From positions 1 to 5,498 of the forward strand of contig JAIRLK010000416.1 in the NCBI GenBank assembly GCA_031259515.1: a stretch of DNA of 5,498 nucleotides, given 5' to 3'. The notes under the pieces were generated by a model that worked only from the letters and a program-made list of their open reading frames with translations, searched no databases and was not told the origin of the DNA. Source of the stretch: Treponema sp. (GTDB taxonomy: Bacteria; Spirochaetota; Spirochaetia; Treponematales; Breznakiellaceae). A program made the translations under genes and the position numbers. This document shows, one piece after another, positions 1 through 5,498 of this stretch. The stretch's first letter is position 1. The number at the start of each line of letters is the position of its first letter.

Positions 1-540
1 ACCCTGGTCGCCCATGAGCAGGTGCTTGAAACCTCAGACGATCACGGCCCGGCTATCGCAAAACTCAAGGCGGCGGGCGCGGAAGCGGTGGTGGCGGTCG
101 GGATGTACAGCCTCTACGGGCCCCTGGCCAGGCAGTACAAGGAAGCGGACCCCAATATCCAGCTCATGGGGGTCTCCAACGCCTATACCCAGCAGATTAT
201 CCAGCTCGGGGGGACCGCGGTGGAGGGCCTTTTCGCCCCGGTGAGTTTCTTCGCCGAATCGGAAGATCCCGCGGTGCAGGAATTTGTCAAAGAGTTCACC
301 GCGCGCTTCGGCATGGAGCCTTCCGCCCTGGCGGCCCAGGCATACGATTCCATCGGCATACTGCTTGAAGCCATTAAGCAGGCGGGTACCCTTGACCGGG
401 CAGCGGTCCGGGACGCGGTCAACGCCATCAACTATCCCGGCATTACCGGCCCGACCTTCTTCGACAGCATCGGAGACGCCGACAAGCAATTCCAGAAGGT
501 TGTTATCCGGAACGGCAAATTTGTACAGTATAAAAAATAA
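1..540 (+). CDS. ABC transporter substrate-binding protein, branched-chain amino acid type (LivJ-like), C-terminal part
   Basis: The reading frame is open from the first base and stops with TAA at 538-540, giving 179 residues; the start, signal peptide and N-terminal lobe lie upstream. LivJ-type proteins are usually about 370-400 residues, so roughly half is present. The visible part fits the C-terminal half of a type I periplasmic binding fold (Peripla_BP_6). It has an LKAAGAEAVV strand-helix unit near fragment residues 22-31 and the helix AAQAYDSIGILLEAI at 111-125. The family-typical turn GITGPTFFDSIGDAD lies at 147-161, followed by a final strand reading VVIRNGKFVQ. The family captures ligands outside the cytoplasmic membrane and passes them to the permease. 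The livHMGF genes directly downstream support this role. The ligand cannot be read from the sequence: relatives bind Leu/Ile/Val, but also amides, urea or aromatic acids. No frameshift or internal stop is seen. Confidence 0.93.
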   Translation, partial: TLVAHEQVLETSDDHGPAIAKLKAAGAEAVVAVGMYSLYGPLARQYKEADPNIQLMGVSNAYTQQIIQLGGTAVEGLFAPVSFFAESEDPAVQEFVKEFTARFGMEPSALAAQAYDSIGILLEAIKQAGTLDRAAVRDAVNAINYPGITGPTFFDSIGDADKQFQKVVIRNGKFVQYKK

Positions 541-573
541 GGTTTTTGTTCTATAGAAAGACAGGCCCAAAGG

Positions 574-611
574 GTTAAGCCAAAACCCCGCGGAGCCTGC
601 CGGGCTTTAAC
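574..611 (+). other. Imperfect inverted repeat in the gap between the binding protein and livH
   Basis: GTTAAGCC at 574-581 can pair with GGCTTTAAC at 603-611 as an eight-pair stem with one bulged T. The 21-base loop contains a small CCGCGG palindrome at 588-593. No T-run follows the 3' arm, so this is not a standard intrinsic terminator. In binding-protein operons, stem-loops just after the binding protein gene often protect its mRNA or damp read-through, so that the binding protein is made in excess over the membrane parts. That role is inferred here. The stem is short and AU-rich, and could be chance. Confidence 0.3.
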
Positions 612-627
612 GGGCGCTTAGAGGGAT

Positions 628-633
628 AAGGGG
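628..633 (+). promoter_or_regulatory. Ribosome binding site of livH
   Basis: AAGGGG lies four bases before the ATG at 638, and a second purine run, GAGGG, lies at 621-625. Together they support 638 as the start. There is no usable upstream start codon in this frame within the gap. Confidence 0.6.
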
Positions 634-637
634 CTTT

Positions 638-1519
638 ATGGTTATTTTTATTCAACAGCTCTGCAACGGTTTGGCCTTGGGCTTGGTTTACGCCTTAGTG
701 GCCGTGGGGTATTCCCTGGTATTCGGCATTCTCAGGCTGATTAACTTCTCCCACGGGGCCGTATACGCTTTCGGCGCCCACGCCGCCTTCTTCTTTGTGG
801 GGATTCACCTGGGCCCGATCCCCGCGATTATCCTGGCGGTAATCGTTACCGGGTTTCTTGGGGTGGTCATAGACAAGATCGCCCTGGCGCCGCTGCGGAA
901 GAAGAAATCCGTTTCCATCGCCGCGCTGGTAACGACCCTGGGAATCTCCAACATCATCCAGAATATGCTGGTGGTATTGTTCGGAAGCCAGAGAAAACCC
1001 TTCCCCGACTTTTTCAACCTGGGGCCCCTCAACCTGGGGGGGATACAACTGAACAGCCGGCAGTTTGTCATGTTCGGCGTGTGCCTGGGGCTGCTGCTCT
1101 TTCTTTTGATCATCGTGCAGAAAACAAAAATCGGCCTGGCCATGCGGGCGACCGCGCAGAACGCCAAGGCCGCTTCCCTCATGGGGATCAATGTAAACAG
1201 CATCATCACCCTCACCTTTTTGATGGGCGGGGCTTCCGCCGCCATTGCCGGGGGCATGGTCAGCGGCTATTACCAGGTCGTGTATCCCGGCATGGGCTTC
1301 ATGATCGGCCTCAAGGCCTTTGCGGCCTCGGTCTTGGGGGGCATCGGCAGCCTGCCCGGCGCGCTGGTGGGAGGCCTCGCGGTGGGGGTCATCGAAAGCA
1401 TCGCCGCCCTGTATATCGGTTCCAATTACCGGGACGCCATGGCCTTCATCATCCTGATTGCGGTATTAATCGTCCGCCCCTCGGGGATATTCGGCAAACC
1501 TGAAGTGGTAAAGGTGTAA
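638..1519 (+). CDS. livH: Branched-chain amino acid ABC transporter permease LivH
   Basis: This 293-residue integral membrane protein is one half of the pore of a hydrophobic amino acid importer in the cytoplasmic membrane. Its length is close to the family's usual 290-310. The diagnostic N-terminal block, with GLVYALVAVGYSLVFG at 15-30 followed by INFSHG at 35-40, is clear. The cytoplasmic coupling loop that docks on the ATPases is seen as GLAMRATAQNAKAASLMGI at 166-184. The conserved KAFAASVLGGIGSLPGALVGG-type block is at 226-246, and a terminal RPSGIFG motif is at 280-286. Hydrophobic stretches suggest about eight membrane segments, around 10-32, 41-54, 60-78, 93-114, 142-160, 187-210, 226-258 and 266-279 (some of these may split or merge). 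The next gene, livM, starts three bases after the stop, so the two pore subunits are probably co-translated. The liv assignment is by family; the substrate is not proven. Confidence 0.95.
   Translation: MVIFIQQLCNGLALGLVYALVAVGYSLVFGILRLINFSHGAVYAFGAHAAFFFVGIHLGPIPAIILAVIVTGFLGVVIDKIALAPLRKKKSVSIAALVTTLGISNIIQNMLVVLFGSQRKPFPDFFNLGPLNLGGIQLNSRQFVMFGVCLGLLLFLLIIVQKTKIGLAMRATAQNAKAASLMGINVNSIITLTFLMGGASAAIAGGMVSGYYQVVYPGMGFMIGLKAFAASVLGGIGSLPGALVGGLAVGVIESIAALYIGSNYRDAMAFIILIAVLIVRPSGIFGKPEVVKV
1511..1516 (+). promoter_or_regulatory. Ribosome binding site of livM, inside the end of livH
   Basis: AAGGTG lies within the last codons of livH and six bases before the livM ATG at 1523. Ribosomes finishing livH stop at 1519, right over this site, so translation of the two permease subunits is likely coupled. 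It supports 1523 as the start. Confidence 0.55.
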
Positions 1520-1522
1520 ACG

Positions 1523-2560
1523 ATGAACTTTCTTCCCAAGGACCTTTTCTACCGGATAGAATGGTTCTGTTCAAAACACCGGGTATATTTTTTGACGGCC
1601 TTGATAGTCTTCCTGGCCCTTTTCCCCCTCTTTGGTTTCAACCGCTACATCATGCGGATCGCGATTGTTATCGGCATCTATTCCATGCTGACCCTGGCGC
1701 TCAATCTTGTCGCGGGGTATACGGGGCAGCTTTCCATGGGGAACGGGGGCTTTTACGCCATAGGGGCGTATACCTCAACCCTGCTTATGATCCATACGGG
1801 GATGAGCTTCTGGGTCTCCCTCCCGGCGGCCGCGGCCCTCGCCGGTATCAGCGGGTTCCTGCTGGGGCTTCCGACCTTGCGGCTCAAGGGGTCTTACCTT
1901 ACCATCGTTACCCTGGGATTCGGAGAAATCATCCGGATGATCCTGATGAACTGGGACCCGGTTACCAACGGTACCATGGGAATAAGAAACATTCCGCTTC
2001 CTGTTCTGTTCGGCGTAAAGCTCTCTTTTGCGAATCACGGCCTGTACTATCTGGTGCTGGTTCTGGCCGCGTTGGTTTCCCTTTTCTGCGTGTTTATCAT
2101 CAACTCAAAAATAGGAAGGGCATTTACCGCCATCCGGGAAGACGAGATCGCCGCCCAAATGATGGGCGTTAAGGTCGTCAACTACAAGGTGTTGGCCTTT
2201 GTGCTGTCCGCTTTTATTTCAGGAATCGCCGGAGCGTTTTATGCGCCCATGGTGGGATACATCGATCCCAATTCGTTTACCTTTGATGTTTCATCCCAGA
2301 TAATCAGCATGGCGATCCTCGGCGGGCTGGGCACCATGCGGGGCATGTATTTCGGCGCCGCGGTTTTAATCATCTTCCCGGAAGTATCCCGGTTTATGAT
2401 GGATTATCGTTTTGTACTCTACGGAATCATCCTTGTGCTTATGATGCGCTTTAGGCCCCAGGGCCTTCTGGGCTGGAATTCACGCCTGCCCTACCGCTTC
2501 ACCAAGGATGTGCGGAAATCTCTTGAGGCGGAAGGCATTCTTTCTCCGGCGGCGCGTTAA
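1523..2560 (+). CDS. livM: Branched-chain amino acid ABC transporter permease LivM
   Basis: This 345-residue membrane protein is the second pore subunit, pairing with LivH. After a polar, basic N-terminus (about residues 1-20), a hydrophobic segment runs at 22-38 and another at 43-63. The family hallmark NLVAGYTGQLSMGNGGFYAI at 61-80 is intact and continues into GAYTSTLL. LRLKGSYLTIVTLGFGEIIR at 119-138 is also highly typical. The coupling loop reads GRAFTAIREDEIAAQMMGV at 198-216, where the ATPases dock. MAILGGLGTMRGMYFGA at 263-279 and RFRPQGLLG at 309-317 complete the set. The length is normal for stand-alone LivM proteins and shorter than the E. coli protein, which has an N-terminal extension. 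The C-terminal tail (about 318-345) is polar and probably cytoplasmic. It starts three bases after livH; livG follows after a 54-base gap. Confidence 0.95.
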   Translation: MNFLPKDLFYRIEWFCSKHRVYFLTALIVFLALFPLFGFNRYIMRIAIVIGIYSMLTLALNLVAGYTGQLSMGNGGFYAIGAYTSTLLMIHTGMSFWVSLPAAAALAGISGFLLGLPTLRLKGSYLTIVTLGFGEIIRMILMNWDPVTNGTMGIRNIPLPVLFGVKLSFANHGLYYLVLVLAALVSLFCVFIINSKIGRAFTAIREDEIAAQMMGVKVVNYKVLAFVLSAFISGIAGAFYAPMVGYIDPNSFTFDVSSQIISMAILGGLGTMRGMYFGAAVLIIFPEVSRFMMDYRFVLYGIILVLMMRFRPQGLLGWNSRLPYRFTKDVRKSLEAEGILSPAAR

Positions 2561-2562
2561 CC

Positions 2563-2591
2563 GGGCGCCCTGGCTTTCGGGGAAAGCGCTT
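2563..2591 (+). promoter_or_regulatory. Cluster of palindromes in the livM-livG gap (hairpin and operator-like core)
   Basis: Three elements are packed into the only sizeable gap inside the transporter genes. GGGCGCCC at 2563-2570 is a perfect palindrome. GCTTTC at 2573-2578 and GAAAGC at 2582-2587 form a perfect six-pair hairpin with a GGG loop. AAGCGCTT at 2584-2591 is a second perfect palindrome. The stretch GAAAGCGCTT resembles the core of operators bound by LacI/CcpA-type regulators, but the outer positions do not match a full site. No T-run follows, so an intrinsic terminator is unlikely. Possible roles are an mRNA processing or stability element, or a weak operator; both are inferred. 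Confidence 0.3.
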
Positions 2592-2600
2592 GTTCCAGAA

Positions 2601-2613
2601 AAAGGCGGAAGGG
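2601..2613 (+). promoter_or_regulatory. Ribosome binding region of livG
   Basis: A purine-rich run holds AAAGG at 2601-2605, nine bases before the ATG at 2615, and GGAAGGG at 2607-2613, which is too close to the start to be the main site. The AAAGG element is the better spaced one and supports 2615 as the start. Confidence 0.5.
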
Positions 2614-2614
2614 T

Positions 2615-3388
2615 ATGGCGTTATTGCGGATCGATGATATTTCCCTCAGCTTTGGCGGCCTAAAGGCCGTTGACCGGGTGAGCCTCTCGGTAGAGCCGGG
2701 GGAAATTGTCAGCCTTATTGGGCCCAATGGGGCGGGGAAGACCACGATATTCAACATCCTCACGGGTATTTATAAGATTGATACCGGGGAGATTCTTTTT
2801 GAGGGAGCGTCGATACAAAACAAAATTCCCCAGGACATTGTCAAGGCCGGGATTGCCCGGACCTTTCAGAATATACGGCTTTTCCGCAATATGCGGGTCA
2901 TTGAAAATGTCCTCATCGGCTCCCATATTATGACCTCCTACGGATTTTTTCACGCCGTCTTCCGAACCCCGCGGTTCAGGGATGCCGAGCGGGAAAACAC
3001 CCTCAAGGCGGCGCGGCTGCTCCGGGATGTGGGGCTCCAGCACCGGATCCACGACTATGCGGCCAACCTGCCCTACGGGGAACAGCGAAAACTGGAGATC
3101 GCCAGAGCCCTTGCGACCGGGGCGAAGCTCGTCCTCCTGGACGAGCCTGCCGCGGGGATGAATCCCCAGGAATCGGAAGAATTGCTGCGCTTTATCCTCT
3201 CCTTGCGGGAGCGGGGCTATACCATCCTCATGATAGAACATGACATGAATGTGGTTATGAATATTTCGGATCGGATCTATGTGTTGGACTACGGCAAATT
3301 AATCGCCGAGGGCCTGCCTCAGGATGTCGCCAACGATCCGAAGGTTATCGAAGCCTATTTGGGAGGAGTCCCGAATGCTCAAAATTAG
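2615..3388 (+). CDS. livG: Branched-chain amino acid ABC transporter ATP-binding protein LivG
   Basis: This 257-residue cytoplasmic ATPase matches the family's usual length of about 255. Walker A is GPNGAGKT at 36-43. The Q-loop Gln is Q85, in ARTFQNIRLF, the typical LivG form. The ABC signature is the LivG-style LPYGEQR at 152-158, in place of the classical LSGGQ. Walker B is LVLLDEP at 172-178, with Glu177 as the expected catalytic base, and the switch histidine is H209, in MIEHD. The block PAAGMNP at 178-184 after Walker B and the C-terminal IYVLDYGKLIAEG at 221-233 are characteristic of LivG. All catalytic elements are present. It should pair with LivF as a heterodimer under the LivH/LivM pore. 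The last 14 bases overlap the start of livF, and its final codons carry the livF ribosome binding site. Confidence 0.96.
   Translation: MALLRIDDISLSFGGLKAVDRVSLSVEPGEIVSLIGPNGAGKTTIFNILTGIYKIDTGEILFEGASIQNKIPQDIVKAGIARTFQNIRLFRNMRVIENVLIGSHIMTSYGFFHAVFRTPRFRDAERENTLKAARLLRDVGLQHRIHDYAANLPYGEQRKLEIARALATGAKLVLLDEPAAGMNPQESEELLRFILSLRERGYTILMIEHDMNVVMNISDRIYVLDYGKLIAEGLPQDVANDPKVIEAYLGGVPNAQN
3361..3368 (+). promoter_or_regulatory. Ribosome binding site that fixes the livF start
   Basis: GGGAGGAG is a strong Shine-Dalgarno sequence six bases before the ATG at 3375 and lies inside the livG reading frame. It argues against the in-frame upstream ATG at 3324. That start would add 17 residues with no family resemblance and has no comparable site before it. 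Confidence 0.8.
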
Positions 3389-4103
3389 CGCGCTCAACGC
3401 ATTCTACGATAATGTCCATGCCCTGAAAGACATCGACCTGGAAATACGCCGGGGTGAAATCGTTTCCCTTATCGGAAGCAACGGGGCCGGAAAGACGACC
3501 ACCCTGAGCTGTATTACCGGGCTTATCGGGGCGCGATCCGGTTCCATTGTGTATAAGGGCCTGGACATAAGCGGCTATCCCGCCCACAAGGTGGTGAGGC
3601 TGGGGATCAGTTTGTCCCCGGAAGGGCGGGAAGTGTTTCCGGGCCTCACGGTGGAGGAGAACCTCCGGCTGGGGATGTACTCGAAGAAGGGGACGAAAAA
3701 GATCAGGCAGCCCTTTGAGCGGGTCTATGGCTTGTTCCCCCGTTTGAAAGAGCGCAGCCTCCAGGTTGCGGGAACCCTGTCCGGCGGGGAACAGCAGATG
3801 CTTGCCATTGCCCGGGCCCTGATGAGCGAGCCGGAGCTTCTGCTGTTGGACGAACCCTCGCTGGGCCTGGCGCCCAACCTGGTGTTGATGATCTTTGATC
3901 TTATCAAAGCGATCAACCGGCAGGGCGTTACCGTTCTCTTGGTAGAGCAGAATGCCAACATGGCGCTGCTTATTTCGGACCGTACCTATGTTCTTGAAAC
4001 CGGCAGAATCGCCCTTTCGGGGGAATCAAAGAAACTGTTAAACGATGAAAATATCAAAAGGGCGTATCTCGGTAATGTTGCCCTTGATAATAGTACCTCA
4101 TGA
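3375..4103 (+). CDS. livF: Branched-chain amino acid ABC transporter ATP-binding protein LivF
   Basis: This 242-residue ATPase is the partner of LivG; its length agrees with the family's usual 235-240. The start at 3375 is chosen for its strong ribosome binding site and because LKISALNAFYDNVHALKDI, right after the Met, is the normal LivF N-terminus. Walker A is GSNGAGKT at 34-41. The signature is LSGGEQQ at 135-141, and Walker B is LLLLDEPS at 155-162. Two hallmark LivF deviations are present. The Q-loop region reads SPEGREVFPGLTVEENL (81-97), with Glu in place of the usual Gln. The switch region reads LVEQN (189-193), with Gln192 where most ABC ATPases have His. These are family-typical, not damage. 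The gene overlaps livG by 14 bases, which suggests translational coupling and matched amounts of the two ATPases. It ends with TGA at 4101-4103, where the ribosome binding site of the kinase gene begins. Confidence 0.96.
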   Translation: MLKISALNAFYDNVHALKDIDLEIRRGEIVSLIGSNGAGKTTTLSCITGLIGARSGSIVYKGLDISGYPAHKVVRLGISLSPEGREVFPGLTVEENLRLGMYSKKGTKKIRQPFERVYGLFPRLKERSLQVAGTLSGGEQQMLAIARALMSEPELLLLDEPSLGLAPNLVLMIFDLIKAINRQGVTVLLVEQNANMALLISDRTYVLETGRIALSGESKKLLNDENIKRAYLGNVALDNSTS

Positions 4104-4108
4104 AGGAG
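4103..4108 (+). promoter_or_regulatory. Ribosome binding site of the dihydroxyacetone kinase gene
   Basis: AAGGAG begins at the last base of the livF stop codon and lies seven bases before the ATG at 4116. This near-ideal site fixes the kinase start, and its contact with the livF stop codon argues that the kinase is translated from the same mRNA as the transporter. Confidence 0.75.
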
Positions 4109-4115
4109 TTGGAAG

Positions 4116-5498
4116 ATGAAAAAGCTGCTGAATTCCGTGGAAGACGCTGTTTATGAAATGGGCGCCGGAATAGCGATGGTGCATAGGGATCTGGTATTTA
4201 ACCAGCGCTACAAGTATTTGCGCAAGAAAGCAATCAACAAAACCAAGGTGAGCCTCCTAAGCGGCGGCGGCAGCGGGCATGAACCGGCCCATGCGGGCTA
4301 TATCGGCAAAGGGATGCTTGACGCGGTTGTCTGCGGGGACGTTTTTGCCTCCCCTTCACAAATACAGGTATACGAGGCCATTAAGGATTCCGCGGGGGCC
4401 CAGGGAACGCTGCTCATCATCAAGAATTATTCAGGGGATATTATGAATTTTCAGAATGCGGCCTTCCTTGCCGGTATGGACGGCTTCACGGTGGATTACA
4501 TTAAAGTTGACGACGATATTGCCGTGGAGGGCAGCCTGTATACCGTCGGCCGCCGGGGGGTGGCCGGAACGGTGCTGGTACACAAAATTGCCGGCGCCGC
4601 GGCGGAATCGGGGGGAAGCCTCGGGGAGGTGAAACGCCTCGCCCAGAAAGCCGCCGATAATGTCAGGAGTCTTGGGTTCGCCTTTTCCCCCTGCACGGTT
4701 CCCGCCAAGGGAAGCCCCACCTTCTCCCTTGAGGAAGACGAGATGGAATACGGCATTGGGATTCACGGGGAACCGGGGATACGCCGGGAGAAGACCGCCC
4801 GGGCGGGCGATCTGGCAAAACGGATTATTCCCGCGATTATAGGGGATCTCAAACTGTCAAGGGGCGCTGACGCGGCGCTGCTGGTAAACGGATTTGGGGC
4901 GACTCCCCTTATGGAACTCTACATCCTCGCCTATTCGGCGCTGGCAGAACTCTCGGAGGCGGGGGTCAAAACCTACCGTGCCTTTGTGGGAAATTATATG
5001 ACCAGCCTTGAAATGGCCGGGGCTTCCCTTTCGCTCTTAAAACTCGATGATGAATTGAAGGGCCTCCTGGACGCGCCAAGCGACGCCCCGTCCTTCACGG
5101 TAACGGGAAGCGAGTTTCCGGGAAACGCTCTTCCTGTTGATTTTCTCCCCGCCCTTGTCCGGGAAAAAGACCTCCAGGTCTCTTATAAGGCCGAAACGGA
5201 TGCGGCCTTTGGGATCATTGGCTCTGAGGGCGTCACCCTGAACAACATCATCTACCTGGTGGATAAGATGAGCGAGGTTATTATTGAAAACGAAATTCCC
5301 TTCTGTGATATGGACGCCCACGGCGGGGACGGGGATTTCGGCATGAGCATCGCCCGGGGGTTCAGGCAGCTCAAGGCCGACTGGGCCCGGCTCACCGCCC
5401 AATCCCGGACCATTGGGGAATTCCTGGACGCCTGTTCAAAGCTGATTATGGAGTACTGCGGCGGAGCCTCCGGCCCGATCTGGGGCTTCGCCTTCAAG
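4116..5498 (+). CDS. Dihydroxyacetone kinase, fused DhaK-DhaL type, C-terminus beyond the window
   Basis: The frame is open from ATG 4116 to the last base, giving 461 residues without a stop. Fused enzymes are usually about 550-590, so roughly 100-130 residues of the DhaL domain are missing. The DhaK domain (about 1-325) binds the ketose. SGGGSGHEPAHAGYIG at 49-64 carries His55, NYSGDIMNF at 104-112 carries Asp108, and GIGIHGEPGIR at 213-223 carries His217, the residue expected to form the covalent hemiaminal with the substrate carbonyl. These sit one position below E. coli DhaK His56, Asp109 and His218. GDVFASPS at 74-81 is also classic. After a linker (about 326-372), the nucleotide-binding DhaL domain starts; DMDAHGGDGDFGMS supplies the metal-binding triad Asp400, Asp405 and Asp407. 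GGASGPIWG at 449-457 matches the family's GGASGP loop. Fusion of the two domains indicates direct use of ATP in the cytoplasm, not PTS phosphate. Dihydroxyacetone is the default substrate; relatives act on erythrulose or other short ketoses. It follows livF by twelve bases. Confidence 0.93.
   Translation, partial: MKKLLNSVEDAVYEMGAGIAMVHRDLVFNQRYKYLRKKAINKTKVSLLSGGGSGHEPAHAGYIGKGMLDAVVCGDVFASPSQIQVYEAIKDSAGAQGTLLIIKNYSGDIMNFQNAAFLAGMDGFTVDYIKVDDDIAVEGSLYTVGRRGVAGTVLVHKIAGAAAESGGSLGEVKRLAQKAADNVRSLGFAFSPCTVPAKGSPTFSLEEDEMEYGIGIHGEPGIRREKTARAGDLAKRIIPAIIGDLKLSRGADAALLVNGFGATPLMELYILAYSALAELSEAGVKTYRAFVGNYMTSLEMAGASLSLLKLDDELKGLLDAPSDAPSFTVTGSEFPGNALPVDFLPALVREKDLQVSYKAETDAAFGIIGSEGVTLNNIIYLVDKMSEVIIENEIPFCDMDAHGGDGDFGMSIARGFRQLKADWARLTAQSRTIGEFLDACSKLIMEYCGGASGPIWGFAFK

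Noticed and set aside
521..557. Promoter-like AT-rich stretch near the end of the binding protein gene (TTGTAC at 521, TATAAA at 529, TATAGA at 552)
   Set aside because: The spacing between the TTG element and either -10-like box is wrong (about 2 or 25 bases), and the AT-richness partly reflects Lys codons and the stop at the gene's end. No confident promoter can be called.
34..570. Long minus-strand open frame (178 codons) opposite the binding protein gene
   Set aside because: It lies antisense to a clear family member, has no recognisable motif and no ribosome site. Long antisense frames are common in GC-rich DNA.
1081..1503. Plus-strand alternative-frame open frame inside livH, and similar ones inside livM and livG
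   Set aside because: Their translations are low-complexity, Arg-, Gly- and His-rich products of a shifted GC-rich gene, while the main frames match LivH, LivM and LivG throughout.
2573..2600. Intrinsic terminator between livM and livG
   Set aside because: The six-pair hairpin is perfect but is followed by GCGCTTGTTCC rather than a run of T, and an operon break here would separate subunits that must work together.
2660..3241. Minus-strand open frame (193 codons) opposite livG
   Set aside because: It is a shadow of the well-supported livG gene; its translation is rich in Pro, Gly and Arg with no domain resemblance.
4431..5497. Several minus-strand open frames opposite the dihydroxyacetone kinase gene
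   Set aside because: They overlap conserved DhaK and DhaL motifs on the plus strand, show no family resemblance and have no convincing start signals.
1..5498. Mobile element, CRISPR array, tRNA/rRNA or phage content
   Set aside because: I saw no transposase or integrase motifs, terminal repeats, regularly spaced repeats or RNA gene signatures; the window is filled by transporter and kinase genes of similar base composition.

Overview
The window is a single plus-strand, tightly packed run of genes. It holds the 3' part of a substrate-binding protein gene, then the four membrane and ATPase genes of a branched-chain (hydrophobic) amino acid ABC importer in the order livH-livM-livG-livF. The 5' four-fifths of a fused dihydroxyacetone kinase gene (DhaK domain followed by DhaL domain) runs off the right edge. 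Every gene points the same way, and almost every base is coding or lies in a short intercistronic gap.

Layout: 1-540 is the C-terminal 179 residues of the binding protein. 541-637 is a 97-base gap with an imperfect inverted repeat. 638-1519 is LivH. 1523-2560 is LivM, three bases after the LivH stop. 2561-2614 is a 54-base gap with three short palindromic elements. 2615-3388 is LivG. 3375-4103 is LivF, overlapping LivG by 14 bases. 4116-5498 is DhaKL, twelve bases after the LivF stop and open at the window end. The spacing suggests one transcript from the binding protein through the kinase. No convincing promoter or intrinsic terminator is visible, so the operon's start and end lie outside the window.

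How the genes work together: the binding protein captures a ligand outside the cytoplasmic membrane and delivers it to the LivH/LivM pore, and LivG/LivF hydrolyse ATP to drive import. The kinase has all three active-site residues of the DhaK domain (His55, Asp108, His217) and the Asp triad of the DhaL nucleotide domain (Asp400, Asp405, Asp407). It should therefore phosphorylate dihydroxyacetone or a related short ketose using ATP. Why a kinase of this kind sits in a liv operon is the one real question the window raises. Either the importer's ligand is not a classical branched-chain amino acid, or the kinase is only co-transcribed.

Organism: the DNA is bacterial, moderately GC-rich (judged by eye), with heavy use of CGG for Arg and GGG for Gly and clear AGGAG-type ribosome binding sites. 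This would suit a spirochaete or a Firmicutes-like anaerobe, but the window has no marker gene and this is a weak guess. The region looks like ordinary metabolic chromosome. I saw no mobile element, CRISPR array, tRNA or rRNA, and no strong sign of an undescribed system.
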